31,109 nt of DNA from an uncultured Oceanobacillus sp. (GTDB lineage Bacteria > Bacillota > Bacilli > Bacillales > Amphibacillaceae). Every line of letters begins with the position of its first letter. The stretch's first letter is position 1. Below the pieces are notes generated by a model. It was not told the origin of the DNA and made no database searches. It saw only the letters and a list, made by a program, of their open reading frames with translations. Positions 6,444 through 13,823 of the stretch are shown in pieces. The DNA lies in NCBI GenBank assembly GCA_938004015.1, contig CALKWU010000061.1:1-31109 (forward strand), in the 5' to 3' direction. The position numbers and the translations under genes were made by a program.

Positions 6444-6650
6444 ATGAATTTGCAGAATATAATCTCTTATTATTGTAAAGCTAGAGAAATCCAAGCGTTT
6501 TATACTCGTTGTTTGGATTCAAAAGAGTTAAGTGAAGCTGAGAGAGAACTCATATACGAGTTGATTAAATATGCGAGCGCATCATCAAGGTTAATTAAAC
6601 AGTATTGTTCCATAAATGAACAAAACAGAAAAAGCAGAAATTTAGTTTGA
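6444..6650 (+). CDS. Small hypothetical protein downstream of the yvrJ-family gene
   Basis: 68 residues, predicted mostly helical, soluble, with two cysteines (11 and 23) and a third near the end (56). It is not recognised. GAGAGGAG at 6429-6436 is a good ribosome site, and its closeness to the yvrJ-family gene implies co-transcription. A terminator begins at its stop codon, so it ends the operon. Confidence 0.6.
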   Translation: MNLQNIISYYCKAREIQAFYTRCLDSKELSEAERELIYELIKYASASSRLIKQYCSINEQNRKSRNLV

Positions 6651-6693
6651 TCACTCCTTGGTCAGCTGTTTGGCTCAAGGGTGATTATTTTTT
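6650..6693 (+). terminator. Terminator of the yvrJ-family operon
   Basis: Arms ATCACTCCTTG (6650-6660) and CAAGGGTGAT (6676-6685) pair with one bulge, followed by TATTTTTT. Confidence 0.75.
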
Positions 6694-6758
6694 ATGTGAA
6701 ATTCATTTTAGCAATGATCAATAAACAAAAAGCATCATGATCACTGCGTGCTGGCTGC

Positions 6759-6788
6759 TTGAATAAGCCAAGATGAAAGCAGTATACT
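6759..6788 (+). promoter_or_regulatory. Candidate sigma-A promoter of selO
   Basis: TTGAAT (6759-6764) and TATACT (6783-6788) are separated by 18 nt, 45 nt before the selO start. Confidence 0.5.
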
Positions 6789-6832
6789 AATCCTTAAGAA
6801 AATCATATGATGACGCAAATGAAGGAGATTTT

Positions 6833-8287
6833 ATGAAAAACCAATTCGGCTGGAATTTACAACATTCGTATATGGAACTTCCGGATGTTTTTTATGAAAA
6901 GCTTGTCCCTGCACCTGTTTCCAATCCTAAATTAGTTTTATACAACGAACAATTGGGGAAAACACTCGGTTTTGACGACAAAAAGATAGATGCAGCAGTT
7001 CCGGTTTTTGCCGGTAATGAAATGCCGGAAAACCACACCGCCATTGCCCAAAGTTATGCCGGACACCAATTTGGCCATTTTACGATGCTTGGTGACGGCC
7101 GGGTGCGATTGATTGGTGAACAAATCACACCAACGGGGGAACGGTTCGACATTCAATTGAAAGGTGCTGGAAAAACCGCTTACTCCCGGGGCGGGGATGG
7201 CCGGGCGGCATTGGGGCCGATGCTGAGGGAATACATTATGAGTGAAGCGATGCATGAATTGGGCATCCCGACAACTCGAAGCCTCGCTGTTGTTACAACA
7301 GGGGAAACCGTACTTCGGGAGACGCCATTGGCAGGCGCGATTTTGACGAGAGTCGCATCCAGCCATCTGCGGGTCGGTACGTTTGAATTTGCGGCGAGGT
7401 TCGGCGACATCGAAGACTTGGTCATCCTTGCCGAATATGCGATAAACAGGCATTATCCGGAAGTCAAACAGTCTTCAACCCCGTATCTCGATTTTTTCCT
7501 TGAAGTGGTGAAACGGCAAGCAACATTGATGGCTAAATGGCAACTCGTCGGCTTCATCCATGGTGTCATGAATACCGATAACATGACGATCAGCGGAGAA
7601 ACAATCGATTACGGTCCTTGCGCATTCATGGATCATTACGATCGAATGGCGGTGTTCAGTTCTATTGATGAAGAAGGGCGTTACGCTTACCAGAATCAGC
7701 CGAACATAGCAGCATGGAATTTGGCCCGCTTTGCTGAAGCGATTCTGCCATTGCTTGGAAGAAGCAAAGAAGAGGCGCTCGCCAATGCCCGAAACGGGAT
7801 TAGCGAGTTCGGAAAAAGATACAAACAACATTGGTTTCAGGGAATGCGGGCAAAATTGGGGCTTTTCCATGAAGAAAAAGAAGATGAACACTTGATTGAG
7901 GAATTGTTGAATTTAATGCAACATTACCACGTCGATTACACGAATACGTTTCTTGCGCTCACCTATGAAGATGAAGAAGATTTTCCGCTTGGACGGATGG
8001 ATGATTTCCGCAGTTGGAAGAAAAAATGGAAAAACAGGCTAAGAAAACAGGATGAATCGGAACAAGCGGCAAAAGATTTGATGCGCAAAAACAATCCGGC
8101 TCTTATCCCGAGGAACCGCTGGGTGGAAGACGTCATTGAAGCAGCCGTTTCGCATGAGGATTACACACCGATACATGATTTTTTGCAAATCATGGAAAGT
8201 CCATTCGCTCACAGCGAAGAACAACGGGATTTTGCGAAACGGGACTTTTCCACGGGAGATGGTTATCAAACGTTTTGCGGGACATAA
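6833..8287 (+). CDS. selO: Protein adenylyltransferase SelO (YdiU family)
   Basis: 484 residues, the usual length (E. coli YdiU is 478). SelO is a pseudokinase that transfers AMP from ATP to Ser/Thr/Tyr of target proteins, notably redox proteins. Visible family motifs are GHQFGHFTMLGDGRV (78-91), LKGAGKTAYSRGGDGRAAL (109-127; nucleotide binding), HGVMNTDNM (243-251) with the putative catalytic Asp249, and IDYGP with metal-binding Asp259. The C-terminus YQTFCGT keeps a cysteine at the third-last position, where animal SelO has selenocysteine. ATG follows GAAGGAGA. The upstream promoter at 6759 and the well-separated neighbours suggest a single-gene transcript. From here on the DNA is less AT-rich than in the first 6.7 kb. 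Confidence 0.93.
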   Translation: MKNQFGWNLQHSYMELPDVFYEKLVPAPVSNPKLVLYNEQLGKTLGFDDKKIDAAVPVFAGNEMPENHTAIAQSYAGHQFGHFTMLGDGRVRLIGEQITPTGERFDIQLKGAGKTAYSRGGDGRAALGPMLREYIMSEAMHELGIPTTRSLAVVTTGETVLRETPLAGAILTRVASSHLRVGTFEFAARFGDIEDLVILAEYAINRHYPEVKQSSTPYLDFFLEVVKRQATLMAKWQLVGFIHGVMNTDNMTISGETIDYGPCAFMDHYDRMAVFSSIDEEGRYAYQNQPNIAAWNLARFAEAILPLLGRSKEEALANARNGISEFGKRYKQHWFQGMRAKLGLFHEEKEDEHLIEELLNLMQHYHVDYTNTFLALTYEDEEDFPLGRMDDFRSWKKKWKNRLRKQDESEQAAKDLMRKNNPALIPRNRWVEDVIEAAVSHEDYTPIHDFLQIMESPFAHSEEQRDFAKRDFSTGDGYQTFCGT

Positions 8288-8386
8288 TATTTTTCCCTAA
8301 TTGCATTCAGATTTTTACCGTTTGTTTTCATGCTCCAACACAATCATGATTTTATGAAAATCATCGGAAAAATAATTTGCAACCTA

Positions 8387-8415
8387 TTGAAAAAACATGG
8401 GAATCTTGTTATAAT
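8387..8415 (+). promoter_or_regulatory. Sigma-A promoter of the riboswitch-serA transcript
   Basis: TTGAAA (8387-8392), a 17-nt spacer and a perfect TATAAT (8410-8415). The predicted start near 8422 is about 12 nt before the ZTP aptamer, which leaves the complete tandem leader (about 365 nt) in the transcript. Confidence 0.85.
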
Positions 8416-8433
8416 TGCATCAAATTAAACGTT

Positions 8434-8502
8434 ATGTGCAACTGGCGAAGCGCGGAGCACCGCGGGGGAGCACATGATGAACATTTGTCGATCGCCTGGG
8501 CA
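8434..8502 (+). promoter_or_regulatory. ZTP (pfl-motif) riboswitch aptamer
   Basis: P1 is ATGTGC/GCACAT (8434-8439, 8470-8475). The conserved ACTGGCG (8441-8447) is followed by hairpin CGCGG-AGCA-CCGCG (8451-8464) and then GGGGAGC. The 3' hallmark CGCCTGGGCA (8493-8502) follows after a linker. These are the consensus blocks of the pfl RNA, which binds the folate-stress signal ZTP/ZMP and normally switches genes for purine and one-carbon metabolism on. A terminator follows directly. Confidence 0.85.
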
Positions 8503-8504
8503 GA

Positions 8505-8539
8505 GGTAAAGGAATGCATTGACTTCCTTTGCCTTTTTT
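8505..8539 (+). terminator. Expression-platform terminator of the ZTP riboswitch
   Basis: GGTAAAGGAA (8505-8514) pairs with TTCCTTTGCC (8524-8533) and is followed by six T residues. It starts 2 nt after the aptamer. Formation would stop transcription before the glycine aptamer, and ZTP binding is expected to counter it. Confidence 0.82.
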
Positions 8540-8606
8540 GTTTAAGGAGGCGGTCAATCAATACAATAAGCGAAGAATGTTATGGATCGGACTATAACAG
8601 GAGCGG

Positions 8607-8668
8607 CTTCTGGAGAGAATGCATACGCATCGCCGAAGGATTCACAATCTCAGGCAAAAGGACAGAAG
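8607..8668 (+). promoter_or_regulatory. Glycine riboswitch aptamer (single aptamer)
   Basis: P1 CTTCTG/CAGAAG (8607-8612, 8663-8668) encloses the glycine riboswitch core: GGAGAGA (8612-8618), a small hairpin ATGC-ATAC-GCAT, GCCGAAGG (8632-8639) and TCTCAGGCAAAAGGACAG (8648-8665). Only one core is visible rather than the usual tandem pair. It sits downstream of the ZTP terminator on the same leader and upstream of its own terminator. Confidence 0.88.
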
Positions 8669-8703
8669 ATCATGGAACGTTCATTTGTCGTTTCTTTTGT
8701 TTT

Positions 8704-8732
8704 CTGAGATTGGAAGTTTTCCAGTCTTTTTT
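8704..8732 (+). terminator. Expression-platform terminator of the glycine riboswitch
   Basis: GATTGGAA (8708-8715) pairs with TTCCAGTC (8719-8726), followed by six T residues. CTGAGATTG (8704-8712), overlapping the left arm, is perfectly complementary to CAATCTCAG (8645-8653) in the aptamer core. The two pairings exclude each other. Glycine binding should hold the core and free the terminator, which predicts repression by glycine. Confidence 0.8.
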
Positions 8733-8786
8733 ATGTTTTGAGGAGACGAGAAAGATAAAGATGAATAAAAAGGAGAAAGAAGAGAA

Positions 8787-9986
8787 ATGACAACGATGAC
8801 GATAAAGCAAATGAAAACGATTAAAACATATAATCATATCGCCGAAACAGGATTGGCATTATTTGACGAAAAAAATTACATTATTGACAGCAAAACGGAA
8901 AATCCCGATGCAATCATTGTCCGGAGCTTCCCGCTCCATGATGTGGAGTTTGGAGAAAACTTGAAAGCAATTGCCCGGGCAGGTGCAGGAGTGAACAATA
9001 TTCCGGTGGAACAATGCTCAGAACAGGGGATTGTTGTTTTCAACACACCTGGAGCCAATGCCAATGCGGTGAAGGAAATGGTGCTCACTTCATTGATGGC
9101 ATCTTCCCGCAATGTATTCCGAGGGGTGGAGTGGGCAAAAACATTGAAAGGGAAGGGTGAGGAAGTCCCACAACTTGTAGAGCAGGGAAAAAAACAGTTT
9201 GTCGGTCGGGAAGTGAAAGGTAAAAAGCTCGGTGTCATCGGGTTGGGGGCCATCGGAGCACTTGTCGCAAATGACGCTATCCATTTGGATATGGAAGTGA
9301 TCGGCTATGATCCGTACATTTCCGTGGAAACGGCATGGCGGCTTTCCCGCAATGTGGAACGGGCAATGTCGTTGGAAGAAGTGTTTGAGCAAGCGGATTA
9401 CATTACCATACACGTCCCGTTGACGGAAGAAACGAAAGAGATGTTGAATGCCGAGGCTTTCAACCGAATGAAGCCAGGCGTTCATATTTTGAATTTCTCC
9501 CGAGGTGGTTTGGTCAATGAAGATGATTTGGAAGCGGCTTTGGAAAATGGGCAAATCGGCAAATACATCACCGACTTTCCAAACGACAGGATTCTTCATA
9601 TGAAAAACACGGTCGCTTTGCCGCATTTAGGGGCGTCGACGAAAGAATCCGAAGAAAATTGTGCTCGGATGGCTGCCCGCCAACTGAAAGAGTTTTTGGA
9701 GACGGGCAATATAAAAAATGCCGTCAATTTTCCGAATGCCATCTTGCCATACACCGGAAAACTCCGGATTACGGCGATTCATCGCAACGTTCCGAACATG
9801 GTCGGACAAATCAGCGCTATCATCTCCAAACGGGCGTTGAACATTGCGGCGATGATCAATAAAAGCCGTGGTGATTTTGCATACACGATGATCGATATCG
9901 ATGAAAAAGTGAATGGGGATGTGTTGCCGGAAATCGAAAAGGAAATCCGAGCGATTGAAGATGTGATTCGTATCCGGATCATTTGA
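8787..9986 (+). CDS. serA: D-3-phosphoglycerate dehydrogenase, short ACT-containing form
   Basis: 399 residues. It oxidises 3-phosphoglycerate to 3-phosphohydroxypyruvate, the first step of serine (and thence glycine and one-carbon unit) synthesis. The Rossmann motif GVIGLGAIG is at 149-157, with the NAD-selecting acidic residue in GYDPY (Asp175). The catalytic Arg239 is in FSRGG and His280 in LPHLGASTKESEE. A regulatory ACT-like domain fills about residues 322-399. The usual catalytic glutamate region reads TDFPND instead of the common DV..xEP, as in other short forms. It is shorter than B. subtilis SerA (about 525 aa). ATG at 8787 follows AGGAGA; ATG at 8811 is an alternative. Control by the two upstream riboswitches fits its place in metabolism. 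Confidence 0.9.
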   Translation: MTTMTIKQMKTIKTYNHIAETGLALFDEKNYIIDSKTENPDAIIVRSFPLHDVEFGENLKAIARAGAGVNNIPVEQCSEQGIVVFNTPGANANAVKEMVLTSLMASSRNVFRGVEWAKTLKGKGEEVPQLVEQGKKQFVGREVKGKKLGVIGLGAIGALVANDAIHLDMEVIGYDPYISVETAWRLSRNVERAMSLEEVFEQADYITIHVPLTEETKEMLNAEAFNRMKPGVHILNFSRGGLVNEDDLEAALENGQIGKYITDFPNDRILHMKNTVALPHLGASTKESEENCARMAARQLKEFLETGNIKNAVNFPNAILPYTGKLRITAIHRNVPNMVGQISAIISKRALNIAAMINKSRGDFAYTMIDIDEKVNGDVLPEIEKEIRAIEDVIRIRII

Positions 9987-9991
9987 AAGGC

Positions 9992-10023
9992 AAGCTGCCG
10001 CTCCACGATGCGGCAGCTTTTTT
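9992..10023 (+). terminator. serA terminator
   Basis: A perfect 10-bp stem AAGCTGCCGC / GCGGCAGCTT is followed by a run of T residues. Confidence 0.92.
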
Positions 10024-10081
10024 GCTGGAAAATATTCTTGTTCGGTTAATTCCATGGAACCTTGTTATTAGGAAGCTTTTA

Positions 10082-10111
10082 TTGCCCTTCACGTTCCGCT
10101 TCCGTTATAAT
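10082..10111 (+). promoter_or_regulatory. Sigma-A promoter of the pbuE-like gene
   Basis: TTGCCC (10082-10087) and TATAAT (10106-10111) with an 18-nt spacer. The predicted start near 10118 leaves a leader of about 75 nt. Confidence 0.65.
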
Positions 10112-10135
10112 GATGGATACATGCCTATTAATATC

Positions 10136-10177
10136 AACAGAACGGGTGACTTCACAAAGGGCTCGTTCTGTTTTTTT
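10136..10177 (+). terminator. Terminator inside the leader of the pbuE-like gene (possible attenuator)
   Basis: AACAGAACG (10136-10144) pairs with CGTTCTGTT (10164-10172), followed by a seven-T run. It lies between the promoter and the start codon (10194), so most transcripts should stop unless it is relieved. A possible 26-codon leader frame (MPININRTGDFTKG...) runs through the hairpin and its stop overlaps the pbuE-like start, but it has no clear ribosome site. Confidence 0.75.
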
Positions 10178-10193
10178 CGGGAGGAATCGCAGG

Positions 10194-11360
10194 TTGGATA
10201 AACGGGTTTATTTTTTAGTCGTCATTTCATTCATCGTCGGGATGGTTGAATTCATCATTGGAGGAATATTGGACCTTGTGGCTGACGCTTTGCAAGTGAG
10301 TATCAGCCAAGCCGGTTTCTTAATCACTATATTTGCTATTGTGTTCGCCATTTCCGGGCCGTTGTTATTGATGGTGACACAAAAAATCGAACGGAAACGA
10401 TTGACGATATACGCATTGACCGTTTTTTTGATCGGTAACATCGTGACGATCATCATTCCCATTTATGCAGTCGTTTTCCTTGGTAGAATCATCTCGGCAG
10501 CGAGTGGTGCTTTGCTCACCGTCTTATGTTTGATCATGGCTCCAAATATCGTCGAACCGCAGTTCAGGGCTCGGGCCATCGGTCTTGTGTCGATGGGAAT
10601 CAGCGGTTCCCTCGTCCTTGGCGTTCCGATTGGGCTTTTGCTCGGCAACAACTTTGGTTGGCGTTCCCCATTCATCTTCATTGCTTTATTGGCCATGCTC
10701 GCCATCATTGGGGTCTCTTTATTCATGGATCGGGTAAAGCCGAGACCTTCCCTTTCTTTGAAAGAACAGCTCGCAACGTTGAAAGGGCGGAAAATCATCT
10801 TCGCCCATATGATTCCATTTCTGTTTTTAGCCGGTCATTCTGTTCTTTATGCTTATTTCACGCCATTTTTACGGAATTTATTACATTTGGACGCTATCTG
10901 GTTGAGTATGGTTTACTTCATTTTCGGAATCGCGGCCGTAAGTGGGGGAGGGCTGGGAGGCTTCATGGCGGATAAATTAGGGACTAAACGCACAATGCTT
11001 CTTGTCATTTCAATCTTTGCGCTCTCGATGTTCATTTTGCCGCACACGATTTTTTCATTTCCTCTTTTCCTCTTCGTCATGGTCATTTGGGGCTCGATGA
11101 GTTGGGCGAATACGCCGGCACTGCAAAGTTATTTGATTGAAACGACACCGGAGACGGCGGAAATCCAACAAAGTCTCAGTAATTCAGCCCTGCATTTCGG
11201 GATCGCATTCGGTTCGTTCATCGGTGGCATCGTCATCGAACATACTTCCGTTCAGCATAACGCAACGGTCGGAGCTATCTTGGTATTGCTTGCACTAGGG
11301 GCGGCTTTGATTTCCATGTATGCGCCGAAACAACCTGTAAAAGAACAATATGAAAATTGA
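10194..11360 (+). CDS. pbuE: PbuE-like purine efflux pump (MFS, DHA1 type)
   Basis: 388 residues with 12 predicted membrane helices, the same length as B. subtilis PbuE (hypoxanthine/adenine efflux). Shared PbuE-type segments include VGMVEFIIGGILDLVADAL near the N-terminus, SGPLLLMVTQKIERKRL, and SWANTPALQSYLIE. The start is TTG at 10194, placed by GGGAGGAA at 10179-10186; longer upstream frames would run through the promoter and terminator. In B. subtilis pbuE is controlled by an adenine riboswitch. I see no purine aptamer here, but a terminator sits in the leader. The exact substrate is inferred from similarity and could be another nucleobase or drug. Confidence 0.75.
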   Translation: MDKRVYFLVVISFIVGMVEFIIGGILDLVADALQVSISQAGFLITIFAIVFAISGPLLLMVTQKIERKRLTIYALTVFLIGNIVTIIIPIYAVVFLGRIISAASGALLTVLCLIMAPNIVEPQFRARAIGLVSMGISGSLVLGVPIGLLLGNNFGWRSPFIFIALLAMLAIIGVSLFMDRVKPRPSLSLKEQLATLKGRKIIFAHMIPFLFLAGHSVLYAYFTPFLRNLLHLDAIWLSMVYFIFGIAAVSGGGLGGFMADKLGTKRTMLLVISIFALSMFILPHTIFSFPLFLFVMVIWGSMSWANTPALQSYLIETTPETAEIQQSLSNSALHFGIAFGSFIGGIVIEHTSVQHNATVGAILVLLALGAALISMYAPKQPVKEQYEN

Positions 11361-11371
11361 AATGGTAAAAG

Positions 11372-11397
11372 AACGGCCGAGTGGAGGCCGTTTTTTT
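11372..11397 (+). terminator. Terminator of the pbuE-like gene
   Basis: AACGGCC (11372-11378) pairs with GGCCGTT (11386-11392), followed by TTTTT, 12 nt after the stop codon. Confidence 0.88.
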
Positions 11398-11832
11398 GTG
11401 GATGGCGTTTGGCCATGTCCCTATTTAGAAAAAGAGCGGCCGGAGAACATGACATTGACCGGTTTTCTCGAAGGGGAAGAGCTGGCGAATCTCTATGCGG
11501 CTGCTGATTTATTCGTATTCCCTTCTGCCTCTGAGACGTTCGGGAATGTCGTGTTGGAGTCGCTTGCTTGTGCGACACCGGTCATCGGAACGAATGCCGG
11601 AGGAGTGCGGAATATTGTCCAGCAAGGAAAAACCGGGCTTCTGTGCGAAGAAAAAAATGCTGCCGATTTTGCCTCTGCCGTGGAATATTTATTGGTCAAC
11701 GAAAAGCTGCGCCGGCAGATGGGTGAAGAAGGTTATCGGTACGACCAAGCACAATCATGGGACGCTATCTTTCGACACCTCCTTGCCGAATATGAAGAAG
11801 TACTACAAAGTAAAGCAATAAAACTAGCATAA
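11398..11832 (+). pseudogene. Group 4 glycosyltransferase, C-terminal fragment
   Basis: The frame carries only the C-terminal nucleotide-sugar-binding half of a GT-B glycosyltransferase: YLEKERPENMTLTGFLEGEE, then LYAAADLFVFPSASETFG, NVVLESLACATPVIG and GGVRNIV..GKTGLL, including the E-x7-E motif (SETFGNVVLESLA). The first about 200-230 residues are missing; the preceding DNA is the pbuE terminator. An in-frame ATG at 11350 lies inside the pbuE 3' end and lacks a ribosome site. The fragment is thus beheaded and probably silent. A palindromic repeat follows directly. Confidence 0.8.
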
Positions 11833-11834
11833 CC

Positions 11835-11897
11835 GGGACAAAACGGGACAGTCCCATTTTGTCCCGTATGGTGGGTCAAAGGGGGACTGTCCTGTTA
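11835..11897. repeat. GGGACAGTCCC-type palindromic intergenic repeat, copy 1
   Basis: Outer arms GGGACAAAA/TTTTGTCCC (11835-11843, 11857-11865) enclose the palindrome GGGACAGTCCC (11845-11855). GGGTCAAAG and GGGGGACTGTCC follow. Closely related copies lie at 19007-19077 and 20905-20970. Confidence 0.82.
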
Positions 11898-11903
11898 AGC
11901 CAT

Positions 11904-12902
11904 TTAATGCAATATCGGGCGTTTGTTTGAAACGGCAGATTCTTCTTCCCAGTTTTTATTGACATATCGTTCAAATACTTCTTTTGATGTGTAGGTAGGA
12001 ATGAATCCGAAATTCTCCTTCAAATTTCTGTTGTCTAGGACGGGCCGGTAGCGGAGAAAATTGATTTGTTCTTCCCCATATTGTGTCAGTTTCAATCGTT
12101 TCAATATGAATAATGAATATTTAACCAGGGAAGCGGGGAGTCGCAACACTCTTTTATTCAACATCGCTGCTAATTCGTCGATGGTGACAGCGCCGTCGCC
12201 AGCCACATTGTAAATACCTGTTTTATCACCAATTATTCCTTGGATGAGACATAAAACGACATCTTGATCCCAAATGAACACAAAAGGACTATTTGATCCG
12301 GAAATGCCTAGAATAACCGGTTTCTTGAACAAGTCTGTTATTTGATTATCGACATTCTTTCCAAGAATTGTACCAATCCTGAAAATGACTTGTTCCAATT
12401 GAGGATGTTTTTGTCGATAGTACGCCAACATTTCTTCCACGAGTCGCTTATGATAGGAATACGCGAATTCTTCATTTCCTCTGATTTCATCAACTTCCTT
12501 AATCCACGTCGGATTATCCGGATGATATCCGTAGGCGGCCCCGCTGGACGTGACGATAATTCTTTTGACATCATTTTCTACGCATGCTTCCAATACATTT
12601 TCTGTTCCTTTCACGTCGACAGAGTATTCAAATTCACGACTGCTTTTCTTTCCGGGAGTGACAATAGTTGCCAAATGGACGACGGTGTCAACCTTTTTTT
12701 CCCTCATAATCGTGCTCATGTCAGGTGAGCGCACATCGACTTGCAAATATTCAGTGTTTTCATCTATTGGAAATCGCGGTCCATCTTGGATGTCTGCAGC
12801 GATGATTTTCAATTTCAGTTCATCGGAAAGGATTTTTCGCTGCAAAGCATGGACGAGTTGACTTCCGATGTAACCGGAGGCACCTGTGATTAATAGATTC
12901 AT
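11904..12902 (-). CDS. NAD-dependent epimerase/dehydratase (extended SDR)
   Basis: 332 residues from the ATG at 12902. The N-terminal Rossmann motif is TGASGYIG, the acidic residue following beta-2 is in AADIQD, the active-site serine is in TSSGAAYG and the catalytic pair is YSYHK (Y-x3-K). It is an extended short-chain dehydrogenase acting on a sugar nucleotide or a related hydroxy/keto compound; the substrate cannot be told. A longer frame starting at 12995 overlaps the transporter gene and has no better start. The chosen ATG overlaps the transporter stop (ATGA) and follows AAAGGGGTGG. It is the last gene of the leftward operon. Confidence 0.8.
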   Translation of the reverse strand: MNLLITGASGYIGSQLVHALQRKILSDELKLKIIAADIQDGPRFPIDENTEYLQVDVRSPDMSTIMREKKVDTVVHLATIVTPGKKSSREFEYSVDVKGTENVLEACVENDVKRIIVTSSGAAYGYHPDNPTWIKEVDEIRGNEEFAYSYHKRLVEEMLAYYRQKHPQLEQVIFRIGTILGKNVDNQITDLFKKPVILGISGSNSPFVFIWDQDVVLCLIQGIIGDKTGIYNVAGDGAVTIDELAAMLNKRVLRLPASLVKYSLFILKRLKLTQYGEEQINFLRYRPVLDNRNLKENFGFIPTYTSKEVFERYVNKNWEEESAVSNKRPILH

Positions 12903-13819
12903 ACAGCCACCCCTTTCTCGGTAACTTTTATTTTCCGCTTCGACCAGAAAGTGGCCAGGCTCAAACCGGTCACAATATGCCAGATCGACCACCATGCCGC
13001 AACAATGGCCATTCCTTCAAGACCGTCGAAAAAGTTGAAAATCAAAATGAGCCCCAAACCTGAATTTTGTATTCCGATTTCAATCGAGATTGCTCTTCTA
13101 TCCATTTCGCTTAATCGAAAAGCTCTAGCAGAAAAATATCCCGAAAGGATTGCAATTAAATTGTGCAAAAACACTGCGACGACAACCATGCCGACATATT
13201 CGAGAAAGTAATTGAAGTTGGCTGCAAGTGCACCTGCGACGAACAAAAGGAAAAAAATGATAGAGAATTTTTTCATCCAACTGCTGGCTTTTCTCGACCA
13301 TTCCGGATTTTTATGATGGACATACATCCCTAGAACCAAAGGGATTCCCAATAATATGATGATATTTTGCACGAGATCCCAAGGACTAATCATAAAAGAG
13401 CGTAATATTTCCCGGGTCGGTCCGTACAAAGATCCCCAAAGCATAGTGTTCAATGGTGTCATGATGATGGAAAAAGCAGTCGATACGGCTGACATGCTGA
13501 TGGAAAGGGGAGTATTCCCCTTTGCCAAATGAGTCAGGAAGTTGGACAAATTTCCTCCAGGACATGCTGCAACTAAAAACATCCCCAAAGCAATGCTCGG
13601 CAATGGTTCGATGATGAGCACCAATAGGAATGTCAATGCAGGCATAATGAAAAACTGTGCAGACATGCCAATCAAAAAAGGTTTTGGCGTCTCAAGGGTT
13701 CGTTTAAAGTCGACAGGTTTCAAATCCAATGCCACGCCAAACATAATGAAGCCGATTAATATATTCATCAAAAGCAGTGTATTAGGATTAAAGTTCAGTT
13801 GAATCGCATCGATTCCCAT
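12899..13819 (-). CDS. BASS-family (bile acid:sodium symporter type) transporter
   Basis: 306 residues from ATG at 13819 (preceded by AAAGGGG), with 8-10 predicted membrane helices. Typical BASS features are FGVALDLKPVDF, the ACPGGNLSNFLTHLAKGN signature and EIGIQNSGLGLILIFNF near the C-terminal half. BASS members import organic anions (keto acids, pantoate, sulfonates, bile acids) with sodium. Its position between the ThDP enzyme and the SDR gene, overlapping one and 4 nt from the other, suggests it imports the operon's substrate. Confidence 0.85.
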   Translation of the reverse strand: MGIDAIQLNFNPNTLLLMNILIGFIMFGVALDLKPVDFKRTLETPKPFLIGMSAQFFIMPALTFLLVLIIEPLPSIALGMFLVAACPGGNLSNFLTHLAKGNTPLSISMSAVSTAFSIIMTPLNTMLWGSLYGPTREILRSFMISPWDLVQNIIILLGIPLVLGMYVHHKNPEWSRKASSWMKKFSIIFFLLFVAGALAANFNYFLEYVGMVVVAVFLHNLIAILSGYFSARAFRLSEMDRRAISIEIGIQNSGLGLILIFNFFDGLEGMAIVAAWWSIWHIVTGLSLATFWSKRKIKVTEKGVAV

Positions 13820-13823
13820 ACGA

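Noticed and set aside
6938..7453. Long antisense frames inside selO, serA, the FDH-like gene and others
   Set aside because: They mirror well-conserved genes on the other strand and have no ribosome sites or recognisable products.
8377..8790. A 137-codon open frame upstream of serA
   Set aside because: It is made up of the ZTP and glycine riboswitches and their terminators, which explain the sequence far better.
10118..10193. Purine riboswitch in the pbuE-like leader
   Set aside because: None of the conserved aptamer blocks is present and the leader is too short.
11350..11397. ATG at 11350 as true start of the glycosyltransferase fragment
   Set aside because: It lies inside the end of the pbuE-like gene, lacks a ribosome site, and the frame would encode the terminator.
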